The notes under the pieces were generated by a model, which did not search any database, was not told the DNA's origin, and worked only from the letters and a program-made list of their open reading frames with translations. A stretch of DNA of 23,228 nt from DATKSS01 sp049582065. Lineage in GTDB: Bacteria > Chloroflexota > Dormibacteria > Dormibacterales > Dormibacteraceae. Shown in pieces: positions 14,203 to 21,749 of this stretch. The stretch lies in assembly GCA_049582065.1 (NCBI GenBank), contig JBAUTF010000206.1, forward strand, positions 1 through 23,228. Reading direction: 5' to 3'. Positions within the stretch are counted from its first letter, which is position 1. Each line of letters begins with the position of its first letter. The position numbers and the translations under genes were made by a program.

Positions 14203-15837
14203 ATGACCGCCGACGGACATTTCGAGGTTCCCAGGCCGACCAACGAGCCGGTGCGGGCCTATGCCCCAGGCGACGTTCACCGGATCAGCCTCAAGTCCCG
14301 CCTTGCGGAGCTCACCGACGCGAGGACCGAGGTGCCGATGCAGATCGGCGGCGAGAGGCGCTGGGGTGGTTCGCGCGGCGACCTGCGGTCGCCTCACCGC
14401 CACGAGCTCACCATCGCCGAGTACGCGGTCGGAGCGGCCAAGGACGTCGACGACGCGATCGAAGCTGCGCTGGCCGCGCGCAGGATGTGGGCCGCCACGA
14501 CTTACTCCGAGCGCGCCGCGGTCCTGCTCCGGGCGGCGGCACTGCTCGCAGGGTCCTGGCGTGACACCATCAACGCCGCGACCATGCTCGGCCAGTCGAA
14601 GACCGTGCACCAGGCTGAGATCGACGCGGCCTGCGAGACGGCGGACTTCTGGAGGTACAACGCGTACTTCGGCGACCAGCTCCTGCGGCAGCAGCCCTAC
14701 AACGACGCGACCGCGTGGAACCGCCTCGAGTACCGGCCGCTCGAGGGCTTCGTGTTTGTGGTCAGCCCTTTCAACTTCACGTCCATTGCGGGCAACCTGC
14801 CCACGGCGCCGATGCTCATGGGCAACACAGTGGTGTTCAAGCCGGCCACGCAGACTCTGTTGGTATGCCATTTCCTGATGGAGCTCCTGCTGGAGGCGGG
14901 AATGCCGCCCGGTGTGATCAACATGGTCAGCGGGAGCGCCTCGCAGATCTCGGAGCGGGTGCTCAACCACCGCGACCTGGCGGGCATCCACTTCACAGGC
15001 TCGACCGAGGTGTTCCAGGGCATGTGGCGAGAGGTGGGGCAGAACGTCGATCGCTACCGCACGTATCCGCGCCTGGTGGGCGAGACCGGCGGCAAGGACT
15101 TCGTGGTCGCGCACAAGTCGGCCGACCCCGAAGCCCTGCGCACCGCGCTGGTGCGTGGCGCCTTCGAGTACCAGGGACAGAAATGCTCGGCCGTGTCGCG
15201 CGCGTACATCCCCCAGTCCATCTGGAAAGCGATGAAGGCGGACCTCGCGGACCAGGTCGACGCCATCCCCCAGGGCGATGTGTCGGACTTCCGCAACTTC
15301 ATGGGCGCCGTGATCGACGGCAAGGCGTACGCGAACCACATGAAGGCGATCGACTACGCGAAGAAGGCCGAAGGCGCGAAGGTCATCGCGGGAGGCAAGG
15401 GAGACGACAGCGTCGGCTGGTTCATCCGGCCGACGGTGATCGAGACCAACGACCCGGATTTCAAACTGATGCGCGAAGAGCTCTTCGGCCCAATCCTCAC
15501 CGTCTACCCGTACGCCGACTCCAAGTTCGAGGAGACGCTCGAGCTGTGCGACCGCACGAGCCCGTACGGTCTGACCGGCGCGATCTTCGCGCGCGACCGA
15601 CAGGCGATCCGCCAGGCATCCGAAACGCTGGTCAACGCGGCCGGCAACTTCTACATCAACGACAAGCCGACGGGCGCAGTCGTGGGGCTGCAGCCGTTCG
15701 GCGGAGCCCGCGCCTCCGGGACCAACGACAAGGCCGGGTCTTTCCTCAACCTGATCCGCTGGGTCAGCCCTCGCGTGATCAAAGAGACCTACGCGCCGGC
15801 GACGGACCACAGGTACCCGTTCATGGACGCCGAATAG
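14203..15837 (+). CDS. pruA: 1-pyrroline-5-carboxylate dehydrogenase
   Basis: A 544-aa aldehyde dehydrogenase that oxidises L-glutamate gamma-semialdehyde to glutamate with NAD+, the second step of proline catabolism. The length and N-terminal PTNEPVRAYAPGDVHRISLK are those of the stand-alone ALDH4-type enzyme. Other signatures are VSPFNFTSIAGNLPTAPMLM (187-206), FTGSTEVF (264-271), the general base Glu294 in GETGGKDF, the nucleophile Cys328 in GQKCSAVSRAYIP, REELFGPILTVYPY, and GLQPFGGARASGTNDKAG. The start is fixed by the strong Shine-Dalgarno. No proline dehydrogenase gene is in the window. An enoyl-CoA hydratase-like gene begins 13 nt downstream and is probably cotranscribed. Confidence 0.95.
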   Translation: MTADGHFEVPRPTNEPVRAYAPGDVHRISLKSRLAELTDARTEVPMQIGGERRWGGSRGDLRSPHRHELTIAEYAVGAAKDVDDAIEAALAARRMWAATTYSERAAVLLRAAALLAGSWRDTINAATMLGQSKTVHQAEIDAACETADFWRYNAYFGDQLLRQQPYNDATAWNRLEYRPLEGFVFVVSPFNFTSIAGNLPTAPMLMGNTVVFKPATQTLLVCHFLMELLLEAGMPPGVINMVSGSASQISERVLNHRDLAGIHFTGSTEVFQGMWREVGQNVDRYRTYPRLVGETGGKDFVVAHKSADPEALRTALVRGAFEYQGQKCSAVSRAYIPQSIWKAMKADLADQVDAIPQGDVSDFRNFMGAVIDGKAYANHMKAIDYAKKAEGAKVIAGGKGDDSVGWFIRPTVIETNDPDFKLMREELFGPILTVYPYADSKFEETLELCDRTSPYGLTGAIFARDRQAIRQASETLVNAAGNFYINDKPTGAVVGLQPFGGARASGTNDKAGSFLNLIRWVSPRVIKETYAPATDHRYPFMDAE

Positions 15838-15850
15838 GCACGCCGGGCCG

Positions 15851-16651
15851 GTGACTGTCAGGTACGAGGTAGACGGGCCGGTGGTCACCGTCACCATCGA
15901 TCGGCCGCGAGTCCGCAACGCGGTGGACCCGGAAACGGCTGTCGCGCTGGCCGGCGCCTTCTACCGGTTCGACTCGGACGACAAGCTTTCGGTCGCGGTG
16001 CTCACGGGGGCGGACGGCAATTTCTGCGCCGGCTTCGACCTGAACGCGCTGGCCAAAGGATCGGGCAACACTGTCGACGCCGCCGGTGACGGCCCGATGG
16101 GACCGACGCGCATGAACCTCGACAAGCCGGTGATCGCCGCGATCGAGGGCTATGCGGTCGCGGGAGGCATGGAGCTGGCGCTGTGGTGCGACCTTCGGGT
16201 TGCGGCCCGCGACGCCACGTTGGGCGTGTTCAACCGTCGCTTCGGCGTGCCGCTCGTCGACCTCGGCACGATCCGCCTGCCCCGCATGATCGGACAGGGC
16301 CGAGCACTCGACCTCATCCTGACCGGCCGCCCCGTCGGCGCCCAAGAGGCCTTTCGGATCGGCCTGGTCGAAAGGCTCGTCGAGCCTGGAGCGGCGCTCG
16401 CCGAGGCGGTGAAGCTGGCGCACGAGATCGCGGGCTTTCCGCAGGGCTCCCTCAGGGCCGACCGCCGCAGCGTGCTCAACCAGTGGGGCCTCAATCTCGA
16501 CGAGGCGACGAGGGAGGAGTCCGGCGGCGGCGCGGTCGTGCTGTCGTCCGGAGAGTCGCAGGCGGGAGCCAGGCGTTTTGTCGAGGGCGTGGGGCGCCAC
16601 GGAGACGGGACCGTGAGACAAGACAAGTCCGATCCGGGCAAGGTCGAGTAA
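15851..16651 (+). CDS. Enoyl-CoA hydratase/isomerase (crotonase) family protein, atypical active site
   Basis: A 266-aa crotonase-fold protein starting at GTG 15851. The CoA-binding/oxyanion segment is present (LTGADGNFCAGFDLNAL, 51-67), as is the second oxyanion glycine region IEGYAVAGGMELALWCDLRV (98-117), with Glu108 at the position of the first catalytic Glu of hydratases. The position of the second catalytic Glu (in the usual QPE segment) appears as Asn128 in VFNRRFGVP, so classical hydration is doubtful. Other crotonase reactions such as isomerisation, hydrolysis or decarboxylation remain possible. The end (VRQDKSDPGKVE) is a charged tail. It lies 13 nt after the dehydrogenase gene and converges with the GT87-type gene 6 nt away. 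Confidence 0.88.
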   Translation: MTVRYEVDGPVVTVTIDRPRVRNAVDPETAVALAGAFYRFDSDDKLSVAVLTGADGNFCAGFDLNALAKGSGNTVDAAGDGPMGPTRMNLDKPVIAAIEGYAVAGGMELALWCDLRVAARDATLGVFNRRFGVPLVDLGTIRLPRMIGQGRALDLILTGRPVGAQEAFRIGLVERLVEPGAALAEAVKLAHEIAGFPQGSLRADRRSVLNQWGLNLDEATREESGGGAVVLSSGESQAGARRFVEGVGRHGDGTVRQDKSDPGKVE

Positions 16652-16657
16652 CGCCGG

Positions 16658-17803
16658 TCATCGCAGCGCGGGCTCGGTGGGCATGTCCGGGCGAGCCTCC
16701 GGTCTCAGGGCCACGACCGAGACCAGCACCAGGCTTGTGAGCTCCGCGACGATGACCGGGAGCGGTCCCCAGATAGGCTCGCCCTCGACCGTGATCACGA
16801 CCGCCAGCGCGTAAGCCCACATCCACGACGGGCCTGATGTGCGCAGGTAGAGCCAGCCTGCGAGGCCGAGCATCGCCAGATCGTCCAGGTGGAGGTACGG
16901 GCTCGCCAGCAGCCCTCCGACCAGGACCGGCACGAACGTCCACTCCGGGCCGCGGTGGCGCATGAGGTAGACCAGCGCGAGCGCCCACACCGCAATCGCC
17001 GCTTGCACGGCCCGGGTCACGGTGAGATCCCCCAACCAGGGCGCAAGGGTGAGCGCGCGGTTGACCGGCACGCCCGCGGCGAAGTTCAGCCTTGCCTCGT
17101 ACGTGGTTATCCCTCCTGGTCCGAGAGCAACCGCGGACACCGCCGCGAGCAGCCCGAGCGCCAGGACGCTCGCCAGGAAAGCGCGATCACGGCGCGCCGC
17201 CAGCAGGGCCAGCGGAACCAGGAACGCGAGCTGTGGCTTCAGCGCGAGCGGGGCCAGGGCGATGCCGGCCCACACGGGATGCCCGGCCCGCAGCAGCGCG
17301 TAACAGGCGGCCACGCCGAGCGCGACGAACAGGCCAGGCTGTCCAAGCTGCAGGCCGTAGATCACCGGAAGCCAGCCCACGGCCGCGGCCAGGTGGATCA
17401 GGCGCGGGCGGCCGGAGCCCGGGGCCGCCAGGTGCCACGTGAGCGCTAGCGCCGCGAGCAGCAGTGCGCTCCACGTCCAGTACGCGGCGGGGAACGGCAG
17501 CACGGTGAACGGGGCGGCCAGCCAGGCCACGGGCGGCGGACTTATGAAGCGCGCCAGCTGGGCGATCGTGATGCCCGAGCCCATCGCGTCGAGCTCCACC
17601 TGCTGCAGGTGCAGGTCGTAGATCGACGCCCACCCGTGGACCAGCCCGATACGCGCCCCGGCGTAATAGAAGGTGAGGTCGTTGTGGAAGTGGTCCGAGG
17701 CGTAGGCGCCCACCCACTGGTAAAGGTCGAAAAGCGCGTAGAGCGACGCCGCCAGGGCGCCCGCGGCGGTGCCCAGGTTGCGCCAGCGCGTCGAGGCACC
17801 CAT
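16658..17803 (-). CDS. GT87 (DUF2029)-type polyprenyl-phosphate-sugar glycosyltransferase
   Basis: A 381-aa polytopic membrane protein with roughly ten hydrophobic segments. GT87/DUF2029 hallmarks are visible: HNDLTFYYAGARIGLVHGWA and IYDLHLQQ in the first outer loop, FISPPPVAWLAAPFTVLPFP, GLQLGQPGLFVALG and LALKPQLAFLVPLALLAARR. Family members (for example mycobacterial PimE-like enzymes) transfer sugars from polyprenyl-phosphate donors on the outer face of the membrane. ATG 17803 is preferred over an adjacent TTG at 17806. No Shine-Dalgarno is obvious. It is divergent from the acetyltransferase gene with only 25 bp between starts, and may serve the same envelope glycan pathway as the fusion glycosyltransferase, though it is not in that operon. 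Confidence 0.88.
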   Translation of the reverse strand: MGASTRWRNLGTAAGALAASLYALFDLYQWVGAYASDHFHNDLTFYYAGARIGLVHGWASIYDLHLQQVELDAMGSGITIAQLARFISPPPVAWLAAPFTVLPFPAAYWTWSALLLAALALTWHLAAPGSGRPRLIHLAAAVGWLPVIYGLQLGQPGLFVALGVAACYALLRAGHPVWAGIALAPLALKPQLAFLVPLALLAARRDRAFLASVLALGLLAAVSAVALGPGGITTYEARLNFAAGVPVNRALTLAPWLGDLTVTRAVQAAIAVWALALVYLMRHRGPEWTFVPVLVGGLLASPYLHLDDLAMLGLAGWLYLRTSGPSWMWAYALAVVITVEGEPIWGPLPVIVAELTSLVLVSVVALRPEARPDMPTEPALR

Positions 17804-17828
17804 CAATCGCGGAGGTTACCTTGTACGC

Positions 17829-18371
17829 GTGGCATCGCCCAACTTCGAGCCACGGGTTTTCGAGCTGCGCGAAGGGACCAAGGTCCACGTGCGCCCGATC
17901 GTCCCTGAGGACGAGCCACTGCTCCACGAAGCCGTCTCGGCGATGTCGGAGCGCACGGTCTACTTCAGGTTCTTCTCGCCCATCAAACGGCTTTCTGATG
18001 CCATGGCACACCGGCTCGCGGTCGTGGACTACAACGACCGCTTCGCGCTGGTCGCAACCACCCACAGGCCCAGCACGAAGGAGAGGATCGTCGGAGTCGC
18101 GCGCTATGACCGCGCCGCGGGGACCGACATCGCGGAGGTCGCGCTGGCGGTGATCGACGAGTTCCAGAGACGCGGACTTGGCGGCGCGCTGCTGGGGATA
18201 CTCGCACACGTCGCGCGCGAGCACGGCATCAAGACCTTCTCTCTCATCGTCTTGCCCCAGAACCAGCAGATGCTCGGGCTCCTGCGCAAGATGGGCTGGA
18301 TCCACCAGGCGCGCCTTTCAGGAGGTTTGTACGAAATATCGTTCGACATTCCTGCGGTTCAGGGGCCGTGA
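17829..18371 (+). CDS. GNAT-family N-acetyltransferase
   Basis: A 180-aa protein from GTG 17829, with GGAGG at 17811-17815 about 13 nt upstream. The GNAT acetyl-CoA motif A is clear: EVALAVIDEFQRRGLGGALL (103-122) with QRRGLGGA as the pyrophosphate loop, then REHGIKTFSLIVLPQNQQML and LLRKMGW. The N-terminal part (VRPIVPEDEPLLHEAVSAMS, ERTVYFRFFSPIKRLSD) resembles the acetyltransferase domain of acyl-CoA-synthetase/Pat-type protein lysine acetyltransferases, so protein acetylation is one option. The stop shares one base (TGATG) with the start of the decarboxylase gene, making a small-molecule amine the other option. Confidence 0.88.
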   Translation: MASPNFEPRVFELREGTKVHVRPIVPEDEPLLHEAVSAMSERTVYFRFFSPIKRLSDAMAHRLAVVDYNDRFALVATTHRPSTKERIVGVARYDRAAGTDIAEVALAVIDEFQRRGLGGALLGILAHVAREHGIKTFSLIVLPQNQQMLGLLRKMGWIHQARLSGGLYEISFDIPAVQGP

Positions 18372-19819
18372 TGGATTCCGAGATGGCCGGGGGTCCGCTC
18401 GGCGACATCGGGACCGACGAGTTTCGGGCCGCCGCCCACCGGGCGGTCGAATGGATCGGCGACTATCTCGACACGATTCGCGAGCGGCCGGTGATTCCTC
18501 CGGTGGGGCCGGGCGACATCCGGCGCTCGCTCCCTTCGACGCCGCCCGAGCAGGGCGAGCGGCTCGAGGCCATCTTCGAGGACTTCGAGAGCCTCATCCT
18601 GCCCGGCATCACGCACTGGAACCATCCGCGCTTCTTCGGGTACTTCGGCATCACCGGCTCGACGCCTGGCATCCTGGCCGAGCTGCTCATCGCCGCGCTC
18701 AATGTCAACGCGATGCTGTGGCGCACCTCGCCGGCCGCCACCGAGCTGGAGGAGGTCGCGTGCGATTGGCTTCGCCAGGCGATCGGGCTTCCCAAAGGCT
18801 TCTCGGGTGTGATCAACGATACGGCTTCTTCGAGCACCCTTTACGCGCTCGCGGCGGCGCGCGAGGCGGTCCCGCACCTGGAGATCCGCCGCCACGGCAT
18901 GTCGCGCCAGAGCCTTCGCATGTACATCTCGGAGGAGGCGCATTCGTCGGTCGAGAAGGCAGGGATCGTGCTGGGCGTGGGCCAGGACAACGTGGTCAAG
19001 ATCCCCACCGACAGCGTTTTCCGAATGGACGTCGGCGCGCTGGAGAAAGCCATCCGGCGTGATCGAAAAGCGGGCCACCATCCGTTTGCGGTGGTGGCGA
19101 CGGTCGGCACCACATCGGTGACGGCGGTCGACCCTGTCCCGGCGATCGCAGGTGTCTGCGCCGACGAGAAGCTCTGGCTGCACGTCGACGCAGCCTACGG
19201 CGGCGCGGCCGCGGTGCTCGAGAGTCATCGGTGGGTGCTTTCCGGTTGCGACTCGGCCGATTCGCTCGTGGTCAACCCGCACAAGTGGCTCTTCACGCCG
19301 ATCGACTGCAGCGTCCTCTACTGCAGGCACGAGAACATGCTCAAGCGAGCGTTCAGCCTGACCCCCGCGTATCTGAAGACGGATGAGGCCGGCGTGCGAA
19401 ACCTCATGGACTACGGCGCTTCACTCGGCAGGCGCTTCCGAGGCCTGAAGCTGTGGTTCGTGCTGCGCGCCTTCGGCATCGACGGAGCCCGGCGCCGCAT
19501 CGCCGCGCACATCGACATGGCGCAGCAGCTTCGCGGCTGGATCGAAGCGGATCCCGACTTCGAGATGCTGGCTCCCACCACTTTCTCGACGGTGGTGTTT
19601 CGGCGCAGGTCCAGCGATCCTGACAACGAACGCATCCACGACGAGGTCAACGGGTCGGGCCGCGTGCTCATCTCCCACACCGAGGTTCGCGGCGTCTACG
19701 CGCTTCGCATTGCGATCGGCAACCTGCGCACCACTCTCGAGGACGTGCGCGAGACCTGGGAGCTCATCAAGTCAATAGGAGCAGAAGCTCAGGCCCAGAC
19801 GAACTCGGTGCACAAGTAG
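18371..19819 (+). CDS. Aromatic-L-amino-acid decarboxylase-type group II PLP decarboxylase
   Basis: A 482-aa PLP enzyme of the DDC/TDC/GAD group. Family features in order: THWNHPRFFGYF (81-92), STPGILAELLIAALN (97-111), the PLP-stacking His191 in SEEAHSSVEKAG, VATVGTTSVTAVDP (242-255), HVDAAYGG (271-278) with Asp273, the Schiff-base Lys305 in VNPHKWLFTPIDC, and the catalytic-loop Tyr334 in TPAYLKTDEAG, which matches the Tyr that favours decarboxylation over oxidative deamination in this family. LGRRFRGLKLWFVLRAFG follows. The likely product is an arylalkylamine such as tryptamine, phenethylamine or tyramine; the exact substrate is not readable. ATG 18371 is preferred over the GTG at 18368. 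Its 3' end overlaps the convergent zinc-ribbon gene by 31 nt. Confidence 0.93.
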   Translation: MDSEMAGGPLGDIGTDEFRAAAHRAVEWIGDYLDTIRERPVIPPVGPGDIRRSLPSTPPEQGERLEAIFEDFESLILPGITHWNHPRFFGYFGITGSTPGILAELLIAALNVNAMLWRTSPAATELEEVACDWLRQAIGLPKGFSGVINDTASSSTLYALAAAREAVPHLEIRRHGMSRQSLRMYISEEAHSSVEKAGIVLGVGQDNVVKIPTDSVFRMDVGALEKAIRRDRKAGHHPFAVVATVGTTSVTAVDPVPAIAGVCADEKLWLHVDAAYGGAAAVLESHRWVLSGCDSADSLVVNPHKWLFTPIDCSVLYCRHENMLKRAFSLTPAYLKTDEAGVRNLMDYGASLGRRFRGLKLWFVLRAFGIDGARRRIAAHIDMAQQLRGWIEADPDFEMLAPTTFSTVVFRRRSSDPDNERIHDEVNGSGRVLISHTEVRGVYALRIAIGNLRTTLEDVRETWELIKSIGAEAQAQTNSVHK

Positions 19820-20559
19820 TCGAACTCGGCGCCCTCCGGCATGCCGCTCGGCGAGCTCTTCGGGTCAGCCGGATTGACCGCGAAAACGACCACCGTCACC
19901 CCGTTGCGGGTGGCCGCGATGACCGCGAACCTGACGTTGACCGCGGCTGAGCTCGCGCCGATCAGGTTCGCGGAGTAGACGGCCCCGACCCCGTCCTGGT
20001 CGCCTAGGTGGGCCCCCTTCAGGTTGGAGACCAGGGTCACGTCCTGCCAGCTCCCGCTCGGCAGCGCGGAAACTGCCGACTGCAGCGCCTGGGCGGCGCT
20101 GCCGCCTCTTGCCCCTACGACCTCGACCGAGCCGATCCTGGTGCCGAGCGTGACCTGGCCGGCGTCCTGGGAGCGCACTGTCCACTGCGAGTTGTAGTTG
20201 ACCTGGAAGTTGAAGGCCGAGCTGCGATAGGAGGCCGCTTCCGGAAGCGGGGTGACGAACTTCGGCGCGCAGTTGGCGGTGCAGGCCGAATGCGACCCAC
20301 CCGCGAAGCGGGAGACCGCGAGAGCGCTCACCACGACGGTGACGATCGCGAGAAGGACCAGGAGACCCCCGGCGATCATCGCCTGGGAGAGCTTGAATCG
20401 GCCCGCCGTGGGATAGGCTGCCGGCCCAGCCGCCGCGTAGCTGTAGACGGGCCGCGGTGCTATATGGGCCGGCGCCGGGGCGCCGCACCGGCCGCAGAAC
20501 GGCGCGCCGGCCGTGACCTGCGCCCCGCAATGCCCGCAGAACCGCAACGCCACCGCCAT
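19789..20559 (-). CDS. Zinc-ribbon single-TM protein with exported PsbP/Mog1-like domain
   Basis: A 256-aa protein. The N-terminus has a double-CxxC zinc ribbon (Cys8, Cys11, Cys22, Cys25: CGHCG and CGRCG), followed by an Ala/Pro/Tyr linker, one membrane segment (about 59-83) and an exported C-terminal domain. A Cys93/Cys97 pair lies just outside the membrane. The domain starts SSAFNFQVNYNSQWTVRS, which resembles PsbP/Mog1-type folds found in many actinobacterial lipoproteins. The ATG at 20559 shares one base with the TGA of the upstream PrsW-like gene. Function is unknown; the zinc-ribbon-plus-TM layout is common in signalling-type membrane proteins. Confidence 0.82.
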   Translation of the reverse strand: MAVALRFCGHCGAQVTAGAPFCGRCGAPAPAHIAPRPVYSYAAAGPAAYPTAGRFKLSQAMIAGGLLVLLAIVTVVVSALAVSRFAGGSHSACTANCAPKFVTPLPEAASYRSSAFNFQVNYNSQWTVRSQDAGQVTLGTRIGSVEVVGARGGSAAQALQSAVSALPSGSWQDVTLVSNLKGAHLGDQDGVGAVYSANLIGASSAAVNVRFAVIAATRNGVTVVVFAVNPADPKSSPSGMPEGAEFDYLCTEFVWA

Positions 20560-21749
20560 CAGGGCCCCGCTCCCGACCGCAGCCGGCCCTGCTTCGAAGC
20601 GGCCGCGCGCGCGGCGCCGCAGGCAGGGCAAAAGGCCATCAACGGAACGACGCGTTGGCACTCCGGGCACGGCTCGTCGGGACCGATCTCGTGCTCCGCG
20701 CCTTCGACCAGGAGGGCCTGGTGGACGACCAGTCGCACGTAGAGCAGGAGCGCGAGCGTGGCCAGCCCGAGGATCGCAAAGCCGACCACCAGGTCCTGCA
20801 CGGCAAAGCCGATCATCCCCAGTGCGATCTGGAGTCCGAAAGCCACGAGCAGCGCGGCAAGGATGCTCGACTGCCATTCGCGATTGGCGTGGCGCCGGTC
20901 ATACCGGTGCAGCCAAAGCGCGGCGGCGACGAGGGCCGTCGTGCTCGCGTTGACGAGCGAGACGAGAAGGCCGGCGCGGGTCAGGCGCACCGCCCAGTCG
21001 AGCCGCGAGCCGCTGCTCACGAGCGGACCGCCGATCAGCGGCCAGAAAGCCGTCAGCGAGCTGGCTACCGTGAACCCCAGGGCCGAGGCGGCGCCGAACG
21101 TCAATCCGTCCAGGGGCTCCCGGAAGCGAGGCCGGAACAGATACAGGAAGAGCGGCCCGGCCAGCATCAGGGCCTGCGCGACCACCGGGATCGTCAACCC
21201 CGACAGCACGAACGCGGTGTCGCGGTCGGCCGTGAGGTTGGAGCGAACCACCGCCTCGCCGGCGAGCGCCGTGAAAGCGTAGCCGAGGATCGCGCCCGCC
21301 ACCATGGTCGCCCCGATCACCAGCCAGGGGTCGCTCTCGTAGACCTCGACCTCGTAAAGGTAGATGAGATACAGGAGCGGAATCACGAACACGGCGGCGA
21401 CCGTCGCCGGCGCGAAAAGGTGCAGAGCGGCCAGCCCGACCACGGCCGCGCCACCTGCGACCAACGCCACGCGAAAGGGCCTGCCGCGCCGGTGAGGGAG
21501 GTGGGGAAAAAGCGTCGTCACGATCGAGATGTGCGCGACCGATTGAGACGGAACCGCCGCGAATGCATGTGTCCTGCGCGCGCTTCCAGACCTCAAGTGA
21601 GCGCCGCAGTGCCCGCAGAAATCGCCGGCCGGCACCTTCGACCCGCAGTGCGGGCACGTGACCAGCGGCGGTCCCTCGAGCGGGCGCGCCTCACTCTCAC
21701 CCGCCCGACGGCCCGGGCCATGGCGGCGGTCTCGTCCTCGCTCCTTCAT
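20559..21749 (-). CDS. PrsW-like membrane protein with zinc ribbons at both ends, catalytic motifs lost
   Basis: A 396-aa polytopic protein. It has an N-terminal zinc ribbon (Cys32, Cys35, Cys45, Cys48), a membrane core of about eight helices and a C-terminal zinc ribbon (Cys361, Cys364, Cys374, Cys377). The core follows the PrsW protease pattern: IPVVAQALMLAGPLFLYLF, then PLDGLTFGAASALGFTVASS, then LVNASTTALVAAALWL. PrsW enzymes normally carry E-E, E-N and a His at the matching places; here they read Ala191-Gln192, Ser230-Ser231 and Asn267. It is therefore probably a non-proteolytic scaffold or sensor. The ATG at 21749 shares ATGA with the sedolisin stop. The PrsW assignment is from pattern memory, not a search. 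Confidence 0.8.
   Translation of the reverse strand: MKERGRDRRHGPGRRAGESEARPLEGPPLVTCPHCGSKVPAGDFCGHCGAHLRSGSARRTHAFAAVPSQSVAHISIVTTLFPHLPHRRGRPFRVALVAGGAAVVGLAALHLFAPATVAAVFVIPLLYLIYLYEVEVYESDPWLVIGATMVAGAILGYAFTALAGEAVVRSNLTADRDTAFVLSGLTIPVVAQALMLAGPLFLYLFRPRFREPLDGLTFGAASALGFTVASSLTAFWPLIGGPLVSSGSRLDWAVRLTRAGLLVSLVNASTTALVAAALWLHRYDRRHANREWQSSILAALLVAFGLQIALGMIGFAVQDLVVGFAILGLATLALLLYVRLVVHQALLVEGAEHEIGPDEPCPECQRVVPLMAFCPACGAARAAASKQGRLRSGAGP

Noticed and set aside
14182..15918. A 578-aa minus-strand open frame opposite the P5C dehydrogenase gene
   Set aside because: The plus strand encodes an unmistakable complete aldehyde dehydrogenase; the antisense frame has no recognisable domain.
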